From DATARH01 sp036008175 (lineage in GTDB: Bacteria; Pseudomonadota; Alphaproteobacteria; ATCC43930; CGMCC-115725), in NCBI GenBank assembly GCA_036008175.1, contig DASYOB010000095.1, positions 28,722 to 92,721 on the forward strand: 64,000 nucleotides of DNA, in the 5' to 3' direction. Below are positions 14,457-24,006 of this stretch, piece after piece. The position numbers and the translations under genes were made by a program. The notes under the pieces were generated by a model. That model ran no database searches. It was not told the origin of the DNA and worked only from the letters and a program-made list of their open reading frames with translations. Position 1 is the first letter of the stretch; each line of letters opens with the position of its first letter.

Positions 14457-16768
14457 GGTGGGTCGGGCGCAGGCTGCCGCGATACGAGGACCCGGTTCTG
14501 CTCCGCGGCGACGGCCGCTATGTCGCCGATCTCGCTCGCGGCGCCCGGATCATGCGCTTTGTGCGCAGCCCGGTGGCGCGCGGTCGGATCCTCGGCATCA
14601 AGGCACCACCGGGTACCCAATTGATCACGGCGGCCGACCTCGGGGACGTCAAGCCGATGTGCCCGCGTTTGCTGCGGCCGGATTACGTGCCGATCGCGCA
14701 ACCGATCCTTGCCGGCGAGCGCGTCACCCATGTCGGCGAACCGATCGCCGTCGTGATCGCCGACACCGCCGCCGCCGCCGAAGATCTCGCGGAACAGGTC
14801 GAGGTTGAGATCGAAGCGGAAACGCCGGTCGTCGATTTCGACCAGGCGCTCGCGCCCGGCGCGCCGCTGGTGCACGGAGCGGCGGCGAACAACACGGTGA
14901 TCGACGCCAGCATCGAGACCGGCGATATCGCCCCGGCCTTTGCGTCGGCGCAGCAGATCGTCGAATTCACCTTCGAATCGCGCCGCCAATCAGCCATGCC
15001 GCTCGAAGCGCGCGGCGCTGTCGCCGCGTTCGATCCGGCCACCGGCCGGGTGACGTTGACCGCTTCGACCCAATCGCCGCATATCATGCGCACCGGCATC
15101 GCCGATCTCCTGGGCATGCCGGAATCCGATCTTCGCGTCATCGCGCCTGATGTCGGCGGCGGCTTTGGCCAGAAGACCGCGCTGATCCCGGAATACGTCG
15201 TCGCGGTGTGGGCGGCGCGGCAATTCGGCTGCACCGTCGCCTGGATCGAGGACCGGCTCGAAAACCTCACCGCCTCGGCGCATTCGCGCGACCAGCGGCT
15301 GACACTGCGCGGCGCGTTCGATTCCGCCGGCAAGCTTCTGGCGGTGGACGCCGATTCCCTCTGCAATATCGGCGCCTACTCGATCTATCCGATCACCTGC
15401 GGGGTCGAGCCGCTGATGGCGATGACCGAGTTGCCGGGGCCATACGCGCTCGGCGCTTATCGCGTGCGCGGACGGGCGGTGACGACCAACACCTGCCCGA
15501 TGGCGCCTTATCGCGGGGTGTCGCGCCCGGTCATCACGACGGCGATCGAACGGCTGATGGATTGCGCCGCGGAGCGCCTCGGTCTCGACCCGCTGGAGAT
15601 CCGCCGCCGCAACCTGATCGCGGCTTTTCCGCATACTTCGCCGACCGGCCTCGTGCACGATGGCGGGACCTACCGCGAGGCCATGGAAATGGCCGCTACA
15701 CTGGTCGATGTCGCGGGATTCCGCGCGCGCCAGCAGGCGGCGCGCGCCGAGGGCCGCTATCTCGGCATTGGGTTTTCGGTGTTTTCGGAGCGGACCGGCT
15801 ACGGCACTCCGGTATTCTCGGCGCGCAAGATGGAGATCACGCCGGGTTTCGAGCGGGTCGAGCTGGCGATGGACCCATCGGGTTTTGTCGAGGCGCGGAT
15901 CGGCGCCTCACCGCACGGCCAGGGATTGAAGACGACGCTGGCGCAATTGCTGGCCGATGAGCTCGGCGTTACGCCTGACACGATACGGGTCATCGCCGGG
16001 GATACCGATCGCACGCCTTACGGTTGGGGGACCTTCGCCAGCCGCGCCGCGGTCATCGCGGGCGGCGCCTGCAAGCTCGCCGCGGTCAAACTGCGCGAGC
16101 GCCTCAACGAGGTCGCCGCACAGACATTGGAGGCGGCGGTCGCCGATATCGAGATCAATGACGGCCGCGCCGCGGTGCGCGGCACCGATCTCGGCATCGC
16201 TGTCCCGCAGCTCGCCCGCGCCGCCTACCACGAAAGCCACCGCTTCCCGGCGATCGTCGAGACCGGGTTGTCGGCGGTGGCGACCTACGACCCGGCGGGG
16301 ACCTTCTCGAACGCCTGTCATGTCGCGATCGTCGAAGTCGACACCGCCACCGGACAGATCGCGATCGAGCGGTTCGTGATCGTTGAGGATGCCGGGGTAT
16401 TGCTGAACCCCACCATCGTCGAGGGGCAGATCCATGGCGGCGTCGCGCAAGGCATCGCCAACGCGCTTTACGAGGAAGTCGTCTACGATGAGGGCGGCAA
16501 CATCCTGACCGGCTCGCTTGCCGATTATCTTGTGCCGACAATGGCGGAAATTCCGGACCTCGAAATCCATCACCTTGAGACGATCACCGATGCGAGCATC
16601 ACCGGCGTCAAGGGCGTCGGCGAAGGCTGCGCGATCGGCGCGCCGGCGGCGATCTTGAATGCCGTGTCCGATGCGCTCTCCCCGTTCGGGATCGGGATCT
16701 TCGAGATGCCGATAACCCCGCAGCGCATCTTGCAGCTCCTGCGTGAGCATCGGGGCCCGCCGCAATGA
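14453..16768 (+). CDS. molybdenum hydroxylase large subunit 1 (molybdopterin-binding)
   Basis: The 771-residue protein has the xanthine oxidase-family large-subunit architecture, with DVGGGFGQK for cofactor binding, an active-site loop around APYRGVSRP, GASPHGQGLKTTLAQLLADELG and the catalytic Glu in VKGVGEGCAIG. The AYxCSFR loop of form I CO dehydrogenase is absent, so it is not a CO oxidiser. It more likely hydroxylates a heteroaromatic or aldehyde substrate. It is coupled to both neighbours by four-base overlaps. Confidence 0.88.
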   Translation: MRWVGRRLPRYEDPVLLRGDGRYVADLARGARIMRFVRSPVARGRILGIKAPPGTQLITAADLGDVKPMCPRLLRPDYVPIAQPILAGERVTHVGEPIAVVIADTAAAAEDLAEQVEVEIEAETPVVDFDQALAPGAPLVHGAAANNTVIDASIETGDIAPAFASAQQIVEFTFESRRQSAMPLEARGAVAAFDPATGRVTLTASTQSPHIMRTGIADLLGMPESDLRVIAPDVGGGFGQKTALIPEYVVAVWAARQFGCTVAWIEDRLENLTASAHSRDQRLTLRGAFDSAGKLLAVDADSLCNIGAYSIYPITCGVEPLMAMTELPGPYALGAYRVRGRAVTTNTCPMAPYRGVSRPVITTAIERLMDCAAERLGLDPLEIRRRNLIAAFPHTSPTGLVHDGGTYREAMEMAATLVDVAGFRARQQAARAEGRYLGIGFSVFSERTGYGTPVFSARKMEITPGFERVELAMDPSGFVEARIGASPHGQGLKTTLAQLLADELGVTPDTIRVIAGDTDRTPYGWGTFASRAAVIAGGACKLAAVKLRERLNEVAAQTLEAAVADIEINDGRAAVRGTDLGIAVPQLARAAYHESHRFPAIVETGLSAVATYDPAGTFSNACHVAIVEVDTATGQIAIERFVIVEDAGVLLNPTIVEGQIHGGVAQGIANALYEEVVYDEGGNILTGSLADYLVPTMAEIPDLEIHHLETITDASITGVKGVGEGCAIGAPAAILNAVSDALSPFGIGIFEMPITPQRILQLLREHRGPPQ

Positions 16769-17262
16769 CGGACAAGATGGACATCAGCTTCACGGTAAAC
16801 GGCGAGACTCGTTCGATCCGGGTTGAGCCGCGGCGCACGCTGGCGGACGCACTGCGCGAGGATTGCGGTCTGACCGGGACCCACCTCGGCTGCGAGCACG
16901 GGGTGTGCGGCGCCTGCACCGTGCTGCTAGACGGTAAGCCGGTGCGCTCCTGCCTGATGTTCGCGGTGCAGACCGAAGGCGCACAGCTGCGCACCGTGGA
17001 AGGGTTGGCGGAGGGCGGCAAGCTGCATCCGCTGCAACAGGCGTTCTGGGACAATCACGGGCTGCAATGCGGCTTCTGCACGCCGGGTTTCCTGATGCTG
17101 GCCGCCGGCATCCTCGAAAATAATCCGGACATCGGCGAAGCCGAGCTGCGCGAGGCGCTGTCGTCCAATCTGTGCCGTTGCACCGGCTATCAGAACATCC
17201 TGAAATCGGTGCTCGCGGCAGCGGCGGAAATGCGCAAATGGCCCAGATCGGCCGATCGGTAA
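16765..17262 (+). CDS. molybdenum hydroxylase 2Fe-2S subunit (CoxS-like)
   Basis: The 165-residue protein has a plant-ferredoxin cluster domain (CEHGVCGACTVLLDG, with a further Cys in RSCLMF). A second 2Fe-2S domain follows, with CGFCTPGFLM and SSNLCRCTGYQNI. All eight Cys ligands are present. It moves electrons from the molybdenum centre to FAD. It sits between two large-subunit genes and overlaps the second by about 25 bases. Confidence 0.92.
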   Translation: MTDKMDISFTVNGETRSIRVEPRRTLADALREDCGLTGTHLGCEHGVCGACTVLLDGKPVRSCLMFAVQTEGAQLRTVEGLAEGGKLHPLQQAFWDNHGLQCGFCTPGFLMLAAGILENNPDIGEAELREALSSNLCRCTGYQNILKSVLAAAAEMRKWPRSADR

Positions 17263-19496
17263 GGCGCCTCGAAGACCGTCCGCTGCTGACCGGCGACGGC
17301 CGGTTTGCGGCGGACATCGCCGTACCGGGCAGTCTGTACATGCGGGTCGTGCGCTCGGCCGTCGCGTTCGGCCGCCTGACGGCGATTTGCACCGAAGATG
17401 CGCGTGCCCATCCTGACTGCGTCGCCATCTGGACCGCGGCCGATGTCGCCGACATTCCGCCGATCGGCTTTCGCCTGACCCCGGTGCCGGGGCTTGAGCC
17501 GTGTCGCCAGCCGGTGCTGGCGCGCGACTACGTGCGCTATGTCGGCGAGCCGGTCGCAATCGTCTTCGCCGACGACCCCTACGCGGCCGAGGATGTGGCC
17601 GATCTCGTCGTGCCCGAATTCGAGCCGTTGGCGCCCTGCCTCGACCCGCTGGCGCCGCCAACCGAATTCGCGCCGGGGCTCGAGACCGAAGCCGCCGTGG
17701 TCCGCAAGAGTTACGGCGACATCGAAGCCGCGTTTGCCGGCGCACATGCCATTGTCGCTCTTGAATTGAGCGTGGGCCGGCACGCCGGCGTGCCGCTCGA
17801 AACCCGCGGCGCGGTCGCGGTGCCGGACGAAGCCACCGGCATCCTGCGAATGTACGGCGCCGCGAAGGTGCCGCATTACAACCGGCAAGCGCTCGCCGCG
17901 ATGCTCGGTCTGCCCCTTGAGCGGGTTCATCTGCACGAAGGCCATGTCGGCGGTGGGTTCGGCATCCGCGGCGAGCTTTATCCCGAGGACGTGCTGGTCT
18001 GCGCGGCGGCGCTCCGCCTCAACCGCCCGGTCAAATGGATCGAGGATCGCTACGAGCATCTGATGGCGGCGAACCAGTCGCGCGGCCAGGTGCATCGAGT
18101 GCGCGCGGCGGTCGACCACCGCGGCTTTATCCTCGGCATCGACGACGAATTCTGGTTCGACCAGGGTGCCTATATCCGGACCCACGGCGTCACCGTGCCG
18201 GACCTGACCGCCGCGATGCTGCCGGGCCCGTACGTGGTTCCGGCCTACCGCTCGGTCGGCCATGTCCGGCTGACCAACAAAACGCCGTGCGGCACCTACC
18301 GCGCGCCGGGACGCTTCGAGGGCAGCTTTGTGCGCGAGCGACTGCTCGACGCGATCGCCGACCGTGTCGGGCTCGACCCGATCGCGGTTCGGCGCATCAA
18401 TTTCGTCCCGAAATCGGCGATGCCGTTCCGCCGCGATTTCTCGACGCTCGGCACCGAGCTTGTCTACGACACCGGCGACTATGCGGGCTTCCTCGACAAA
18501 TGTCTGGCCCGGTCAGAATGGGAGAAGTTGCGAGGCGATGTGACCCGGCGCCGTCAAAGCGGCGAGACGGTCGGCCTGGGACTGGGCTTTTTTGTCGAAA
18601 AGAGCGGCCTCGGCCCATTCGAGGACGTGCGCATCACCCTTGATCGGGACGGCGCGATCGAGGTCGTGACCGGCGCCGCGTCGGTCGGCCAGGGGGTCGA
18701 GACGGTATTGGCGCAAATCTGCGCCGACGGTCTCGGAATCGGTCTCGACCGCATCAGCGTCATCCACGGCCAGACCGACCGCATCGCCCGTGGCATGGGC
18801 GCGTTTGCCTCGCGCCTTACCGTGATGGCTGGCGCGGCGGTGACGATCGCCGCCGAGAAGCTGCGGCACGAGCTGCTGAGCGTGGCGGGCCGCCTCCTGC
18901 AGATGGCGCCGGATCGGCTCGCCATCACCGATGATCGGATCGTCGTGCGAGATATGCCGGGCGGGCCATCGCTCGACCTGGCGTCGCTCGCGCGCGCCAC
19001 GGATCAGGAGATCGCGGCCGACGCCACCTTCACGACCGACCACATGACCTATCCCTATGGCGTTCACCTGGCCCAGGTGCGGATCGACCGCGACACTTGC
19101 GCCATCGCAATCGAACGCTTTTTCGTCGGCTATGACATCGGCCGGGCGGTCAACCCGATGCTGGTCGAAGGCCAGATCGTCGGCGGCGTCGCCCAGGGCA
19201 TCGGCGGCTCGCTGCTCGAGGAGTTCGCTTACGATGCGTCCGGCCAGCCGCTGTCGGTCACCCTCGCCGATTATCTGATGCCGACATTGGCCGAAGTGCC
19301 TGCCATCGAGGTCGCGGTGTTCGAGGATGCACCGACACCGCTCAATCCACTCGGCGTCAAGGGCGCCGGCGAAGCCGGCATCAGCGCGGTGGGCGCGGCG
19401 ATCGCAGCGGCGGTCGACGATGCGCTCGGCCGGCCTGGCACGGTCCGGCAGCTGCCGATCACACCCAACCGTCTGCACCGACTGCTGGCGGAGTAA
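17238..19496 (+). CDS. molybdenum hydroxylase large subunit 2
   Basis: This second large subunit has about 752 residues. Key motifs are HVGGGFGIRGELYPED, the active-site loop CGTYRAPGRFEGSF, GAASVGQGVETVLAQI and the catalytic Glu in GVKGAGEAGISAVG. It is clearly diverged from the large subunit encoded at 14453, so this is not a recent duplication. The start at 17238 (MAQIGRSVRRLED) overlaps the FeS gene; the upstream in-frame start is less likely. It may give the complex a second specificity or form an alternative heterotrimer with the shared FAD and FeS subunits. Confidence 0.88.
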   Translation: MAQIGRSVRRLEDRPLLTGDGRFAADIAVPGSLYMRVVRSAVAFGRLTAICTEDARAHPDCVAIWTAADVADIPPIGFRLTPVPGLEPCRQPVLARDYVRYVGEPVAIVFADDPYAAEDVADLVVPEFEPLAPCLDPLAPPTEFAPGLETEAAVVRKSYGDIEAAFAGAHAIVALELSVGRHAGVPLETRGAVAVPDEATGILRMYGAAKVPHYNRQALAAMLGLPLERVHLHEGHVGGGFGIRGELYPEDVLVCAAALRLNRPVKWIEDRYEHLMAANQSRGQVHRVRAAVDHRGFILGIDDEFWFDQGAYIRTHGVTVPDLTAAMLPGPYVVPAYRSVGHVRLTNKTPCGTYRAPGRFEGSFVRERLLDAIADRVGLDPIAVRRINFVPKSAMPFRRDFSTLGTELVYDTGDYAGFLDKCLARSEWEKLRGDVTRRRQSGETVGLGLGFFVEKSGLGPFEDVRITLDRDGAIEVVTGAASVGQGVETVLAQICADGLGIGLDRISVIHGQTDRIARGMGAFASRLTVMAGAAVTIAAEKLRHELLSVAGRLLQMAPDRLAITDDRIVVRDMPGGPSLDLASLARATDQEIAADATFTTDHMTYPYGVHLAQVRIDRDTCAIAIERFFVGYDIGRAVNPMLVEGQIVGGVAQGIGGSLLEEFAYDASGQPLSVTLADYLMPTLAEVPAIEVAVFEDAPTPLNPLGVKGAGEAGISAVGAAIAAAVDDALGRPGTVRQLPITPNRLHRLLAE

Positions 19497-19555
19497 GCTC
19501 GGCGCGGTTATCGGTCGCGGAACCGGTCCATCAGTCTGCCCGCAACCTGATCAGC

Positions 19556-21349
19556 TCAATGCGGCTTCTGGTGACTGATGGCCCACACATAATCTGCCAC
19601 CGCGGCGAGATCGGCCTGGGAAAGCTGTGTGCCACCCATCGGCGGCATCGCACCCGTATGGTTCTTGGGCTTCGGCACCCCCTGAGCGATGGTCCGGGTA
19701 ATCGCCTTGACGCTGCCGTTGCCCCATAGCCATTTGCCGCTCGTCAAATCGGAACCCACGGCTGTGCCCTTGCCGTCGGTGCCGTGGCATCCCGAGCATG
19801 TCCCCCCGTCGGCCTGTCCCTCAAAAATGCGCTCGCCCAGCGCTAGCTGGTCCGGCGATGCGCCCGGCGGTATCGGGAGCGGATTGGTGCCGGCGTTCGG
19901 ATGGATACCTTCCGGCGGCAAAGGATTGCCGGATGTCGACGCTTGCGCGGTAGGCGGCGGTGGCGCCGCGGCCGCAATTCCGCTCGCTTTGTTCCCACCC
20001 TGATAAGTGACGCGCCAAATCCGACCGCCCTGATCGTCCGCTATATACAATGCACCGTCAGGTCCAACCGCTAACCCGGTCGGGCGATGTGCCGCCTGAC
20101 CGGGCTGTTTGATCGCTCCAGCGAAACCGTCCGCGAAGACCACAAACGGCTCGGAAGCCTTGCCGTCAGCCAATGGCTGGAACACCACGTTGTAGCCCCC
20201 TTGCGGTTCCGGTGCGCGGTTCCAGGAACCGTGAAATGCAATGAAGGCACCGTCTTTATAGGCGGACGGGAACTGGTCGCCCTCGTAGATCAGCATGGCG
20301 TTCGGCGCCCAATGCGCCGGGAACGCCGCTATCGGCGCCTGCTTCTGCGCGCAGACGCCCACGGCCTTTCCTCCATCGCCGCCATATTCCGGGGCGAGGA
20401 CCAGCTTCTTCTGGGCATCATCGTAATAGCATTCCGGCCAGCCAAAATCGCGGCCCTGTTCCAGTTGCACCAACTCCTCGGCCGGCAGGTTGGCGTTCTG
20501 CTGCAATGTGTAAAGCTTTGGCCAGTTCTGCCCGAGTTGGTCTCGGCCATGCTGAGTCGCCATAATCCTGCCCGCCGAATCGAAGGAGATTCCCTCGCCA
20601 TTGCGCAGCCCCGTGACGAAGCGCTCCGCGGGCGAGAAATGCTGATCCAGCCGGTTCGCATTGTAGCGCCAGGTACCGGCGCGGGTTTCCAACTCCGTGC
20701 AAGGGTTGTTGCCCGGCACATTCGGCATGCGGTTCTGGCTTTGGCAGGAATTGGTGGCGGATCCGAGGTCGACGTAGAGGTTGCCCTGGGCATCGATCGC
20801 GATGGGATGCATCGGATGATCGCCGGTGAGGGGCAAGCCTGAAACGACGGTCTCCGGTGCTCCGGTCGGCTCGATCCCGTCCGTCGGTAGCTTGTAGCGG
20901 ACGATGCGGTCGTTGGTCTCGGCATACAGGTAGCCGTTGTAGATCGCTACACCCGTTCCCCCGGCGTTGCCGTCCGCCTTGGTTGGGCCAAAGCGGACGA
21001 CCTTGTCGGCCCGTCCGTCGCCTTTGGTGTCCTGCAGCGCAAGCAGAAACCCGCCGGGTGGCGGCGTGTCATTGTGGTAGTAGCGACCACTCCAGGTGTT
21101 GACGTAGACGACTCCATTCGGAGCCACCGCCAAATGCCGGGCGTGGCCCACCTTGTCTGCGAAAACGCTTGCACAGAAGCCTGGAGACAGGGTGATGCCG
21201 CCACTATCCCCGACGCAGGCGCCTGGACCCGCCGTCGCAGGCCCAGGCGCTTGAGCGTAGGACCGCTCCGTCGTCAGCAGCAGGCCGGCAGTGAAGATGA
21301 TCGCGGCGCCTGCAGGCAGCTTTTTCGCAAATTTTGCGTGGTAATTCAT
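19556..21349 (-). CDS. PQQ-dependent sugar (sorbosone) dehydrogenase fused to cytochrome c
   Basis: This exported protein of about 597 residues has a signal peptide (MNYHAKF, then hydrophobic, then YAQA). A six-bladed propeller follows, with SPGFCASVFADKVGHARHLAVAPNG, DLGSATNSCQ and PTGLAVGPDGALYIADDQGGRIWRV. A proline-rich linker leads to a C-terminal cytochrome c with CSGCHGTDGKG and a later Met (AMPPMGG). The propeller would oxidise an aldose or sorbosone in the periplasm and hand electrons to the attached heme. The start at 21349 gives a proper signal peptide. No pqq synthesis genes are seen here. Confidence 0.88.
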   Translation of the reverse strand: MNYHAKFAKKLPAGAAIIFTAGLLLTTERSYAQAPGPATAGPGACVGDSGGITLSPGFCASVFADKVGHARHLAVAPNGVVYVNTWSGRYYHNDTPPPGGFLLALQDTKGDGRADKVVRFGPTKADGNAGGTGVAIYNGYLYAETNDRIVRYKLPTDGIEPTGAPETVVSGLPLTGDHPMHPIAIDAQGNLYVDLGSATNSCQSQNRMPNVPGNNPCTELETRAGTWRYNANRLDQHFSPAERFVTGLRNGEGISFDSAGRIMATQHGRDQLGQNWPKLYTLQQNANLPAEELVQLEQGRDFGWPECYYDDAQKKLVLAPEYGGDGGKAVGVCAQKQAPIAAFPAHWAPNAMLIYEGDQFPSAYKDGAFIAFHGSWNRAPEPQGGYNVVFQPLADGKASEPFVVFADGFAGAIKQPGQAAHRPTGLAVGPDGALYIADDQGGRIWRVTYQGGNKASGIAAAAPPPPTAQASTSGNPLPPEGIHPNAGTNPLPIPPGASPDQLALGERIFEGQADGGTCSGCHGTDGKGTAVGSDLTSGKWLWGNGSVKAITRTIAQGVPKPKNHTGAMPPMGGTQLSQADLAAVADYVWAISHQKPH

Positions 21350-21521
21350 TGTTGCCAACCCCGCTGGGACAGAGGACTGCGATTGGCGCTTCCAGCAAAC
21401 GCCAGTCATCGGCCTCCGCTCCCGTGGCAAGCGGAACATCAGCGACGGGTATTGCCCGCCTCCTTGCGCTGCTCAGCTCAGCGCAGCACAGCCCGCCGAG
21501 CTGGCGCAGCCGAACGATCCC

Positions 21522-21552
21522 GGCGGATTATGCTCCGCTCATCCGCCCTACG
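21522..21552. repeat. half copy of the CGTAGGGCGGAA-type repeat
   Basis: The 31 bases ending TCCGCCCTACG match the right arm of the element at 10176-10262 at most positions. The left arm is missing, so this is a solo half in the gap between the PQQ dehydrogenase and the SDR genes. Confidence 0.6.
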
Positions 21553-21561
21553 AGCCAGCGC

Positions 21562-22371
21562 CTATCGGTCGCGGAAGCGGTCCATCAGCGGCTTTTGTTG
21601 GCCACCATCGATCTCGATCATCGTGCCGTTGATGAAATGCGCGAGATCGGAGGCGAGATAGGCCACGAGGTTGGCGACTTCCTCGCTCTCGGCGATGCGG
21701 CCCAAGGGAATGCTGCGCGGGGCGAGGGTGTCGGCCTCCTCGCGCGGGATCTTCATGTCGCGCGCCATCGCATCGACGAGTCCGGCCCAACGCTCGGTGC
21801 GCACCGGCCCCGGGTTGACCGCGACAAAGCTGATGTTGTCCTTGCCGTACTGGCCGGCGAGCGCAACGGTCAGATTCTGCCCGGCGGCGTTGGCGGCGCC
21901 CGGCGCGATCTCCCAATAGGAGGGCTTGACCCCGTCATTGCCGATCAGGTTGACGACGCGACCGCCCCCCTGCTTTTGCATGATCGGCAGCACGTGCTTC
22001 AAACAGCGCACGTAACCCATGAATTTGAGCTGCAATGACTGCGCCCAATCCTCTTCGCTGAGGAACTCGATGATCCCGCCCGGTGCCGACCCGGCGTTGT
22101 TGACCAGGATATCGACATGGCCGAGCGCGGCGTGCGCTTGCTTGACGAAATTTTCCGCGTCGGCAGGCTTTGTCAGATCGGCCGGGATCGAAATGATCTT
22201 GCGGTTTGTCTCGCGCGCGATCTCGGACGCTGCTGCTTCCAACGGCTCCTTGCGGCGGGCACAAATGGCGACATCGACCCCCTCGCGCGCCAAGGCGCGG
22301 GCGATCGCCTTGCCGATGCCCTCGCTCGCCCCGGTCACGAGTGCCGTCTTGTCGTTCAGCTGGAGATCCAC
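21562..22371 (-). CDS. SDR-fold protein lacking the canonical catalytic residues
   Basis: The 269-residue Rossmann protein keeps the NAD(P) motif TGASEGIG (13-20), NNAG (91-94) and the C-terminal IDGG region. The usual catalytic Ser, Tyr and Lys are not where expected: the Ser position reads Gly (NLIGN, about 144), and the Tyr-x3-Lys position reads Pro and Asn (APGAAN, about 156-161). It may bind dinucleotide without ordinary alcohol-dehydrogenase activity or use other residues. It ends 9 bases upstream of hldE on the same strand. Confidence 0.82.
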   Translation of the reverse strand: MDLQLNDKTALVTGASEGIGKAIARALAREGVDVAICARRKEPLEAAASEIARETNRKIISIPADLTKPADAENFVKQAHAALGHVDILVNNAGSAPGGIIEFLSEEDWAQSLQLKFMGYVRCLKHVLPIMQKQGGGRVVNLIGNDGVKPSYWEIAPGAANAAGQNLTVALAGQYGKDNISFVAVNPGPVRTERWAGLVDAMARDMKIPREEADTLAPRSIPLGRIAESEEVANLVAYLASDLAHFINGTMIEIDGGQQKPLMDRFRDR

Positions 22372-22380
22372 CTCGTCCTC

Positions 22381-23874
22381 CTATTTCGCCGCTTCCCGCT
22401 CGGACGGGCCGCCTGCGACTGTCTCTGCTGGCGATTGCGCGGCGCGGATCGCCTCGATCAGCCGGGTCGTCGAGCGCCCGTCGATCAGGTCGACCAGCAC
22501 GACCCGCCCGCCATCGGCCTGCACCAGGTCGGCGCCGACAACCCCCTCCATCGTATAATCGCCACCCTTCACCAGCACATCGGGGTGCAAACGGCGGATC
22601 AGCTCGATCGGGGTCTCCTCGTCGAAGCTGATCACCGCGTCCACCGATTCGACGGCGGCGATCACCGCCGAACGGTCGGCGAGGCTGTTGACCGGGCGCT
22701 CCGGGCCCTTCAGGCGGCGCACGCCAGGGTCGCTGTTGAGCGCGACCACGAGCCGGTCGCATTCCGCGCGCGCCGCGGCGAGCAGGGATACATGCCCCGC
22801 GTGGATGATATCGAAGCAGCCATTGGTAAAGCCGACCCGCAAGCCCCGGCTCTTCCACCGCCGCACCAGGGTCTCGGCCTCGGCCACGCTGAAATACTTG
22901 GCGTGGTGCCATTCCTTGTCGCGCACATCGCGCGACAATTCGAGCATCAGCTCGTCCAATTCGACCGTCGCAGTGCCGAGCTTGCTAACGACAATTCCGG
23001 CCGCGGTATTGGCGAGACGCATCGCCTGCGGCAGCGAATAGCCGCTGGCCGAGGCGAGGGCCAGCACCGCGATGACCGTATCGCCGGCGCCCGAGACGTC
23101 GTAGACCTCTCGTGCGCGCGCGGCCTCGAGATGTACCGCGCCCGAGGCCTCGACCAGCGCCATGCCCCGTTCCGAGCGGGTGGCAAGGATGGCGTCCGCC
23201 GCGGCATCCTGCATCACCTTCTGCGCCGCGGCGATGATTTCGATGTCGCTCGCGACCGGCATCCGCGCCGCAAGCGCGAGCTCCTTCTGGTTCGGGGTGA
23301 TGCAGGTCGCACCCCGATAGCAACGGAAATCGTCGCTCTTGGGATCGACATAGACCGGAACGCCAAGCGCACGCCCCCGCGCGATGACGGCCTCGATTAC
23401 CTCCGGCGCGAGAACGGCCTTGCCGTAGTCCGACAGGATCACCGCGTCGACATCGGCGATCGTGTGCTCGACCGCGGCGACAAGCGCGGCCTTCTCGTCC
23501 GGCTTGAGGACATCCGAGCTTTCCTCGTCCACCCGCACGATCTGCTGGTGTCCGGCCAGGTAGCGCGTTTTGCAGATGGTCGGGCGCCGAGCGCTCGCCA
23601 CATGCCCATCGGTGAGCCCAGGTGTCTGCTCGATCAGGCGGCAGACTTCCGCGCCGGCGGAATCGGTCCCCAACAGGCCCATCAGGATCGCCTTGCCACC
23701 GAGCGCCGCGATGTTGCGCGCGACATTGCCGGCGCCGCCCAGCATGCTTTGCGTCCGCTTCAATAGCAGCACCGGCACCGGCGCTTCCGGCGAAATACGC
23801 TCGGTATCGCAATAGGCAAACCGGTCGAGCATCAGATCGCCAAGACACAGGATCTTGGCCTTGGAAAAGTCCAT
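22381..23874 (-). CDS. hldE: bifunctional heptose-7-phosphate kinase / heptose-1-phosphate adenylyltransferase
   Basis: The 497-residue protein carries both HldE domains. The N-terminal PfkB-type kinase has GDLMLDRF, the LGGAGNVARN sugar site and the DVSGAGDT catalytic loop. The C-terminal adenylyltransferase has FTNGCFDIIHAGHVSLL and VVALNSD. It makes ADP-heptose precursor for the lipopolysaccharide core. The start at 23874 (MDFSKAKILCLGD) suits the family; an upstream ATG at 23919 is possible. Other heptose genes are not adjacent. Confidence 0.93.
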   Translation of the reverse strand: MDFSKAKILCLGDLMLDRFAYCDTERISPEAPVPVLLLKRTQSMLGGAGNVARNIAALGGKAILMGLLGTDSAGAEVCRLIEQTPGLTDGHVASARRPTICKTRYLAGHQQIVRVDEESSDVLKPDEKAALVAAVEHTIADVDAVILSDYGKAVLAPEVIEAVIARGRALGVPVYVDPKSDDFRCYRGATCITPNQKELALAARMPVASDIEIIAAAQKVMQDAAADAILATRSERGMALVEASGAVHLEAARAREVYDVSGAGDTVIAVLALASASGYSLPQAMRLANTAAGIVVSKLGTATVELDELMLELSRDVRDKEWHHAKYFSVAEAETLVRRWKSRGLRVGFTNGCFDIIHAGHVSLLAAARAECDRLVVALNSDPGVRRLKGPERPVNSLADRSAVIAAVESVDAVISFDEETPIELIRRLHPDVLVKGGDYTMEGVVGADLVQADGGRVVLVDLIDGRSTTRLIEAIRAAQSPAETVAGGPSEREAAK

Positions 23875-23965
23875 CTGCGGTTCACAATTGCGGCGTATTC
23901 TCTTTGCGATATTTATCATGCGGCCCCGGAATGGCCTAGAACAAAGCCGGAAAACCTCGGCGGTG

Positions 23966-23984
23966 CGCGGCAAGTTTTGCCGCG
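23966..23984. promoter_or_regulatory. palindrome upstream of dmeF
   Basis: CGCGGCAA and TTGCCGCG flank a 3-base centre, a near-perfect 19-base palindrome ending 22 bases before the dmeF start. It could be an operator for a metal-responsive repressor or a leader hairpin. No repressor gene is adjacent. Confidence 0.4.
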
Positions 23985-24006
23985 GGCCGACCGTAAGGAG
24001 AGCCTG

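Noticed and set aside
14453..19496. CO dehydrogenase (coxMSL) genes
   Set aside because: Both large subunits lack the AYxCSFR loop of form I enzymes, and the loops differ from form II consensus too.
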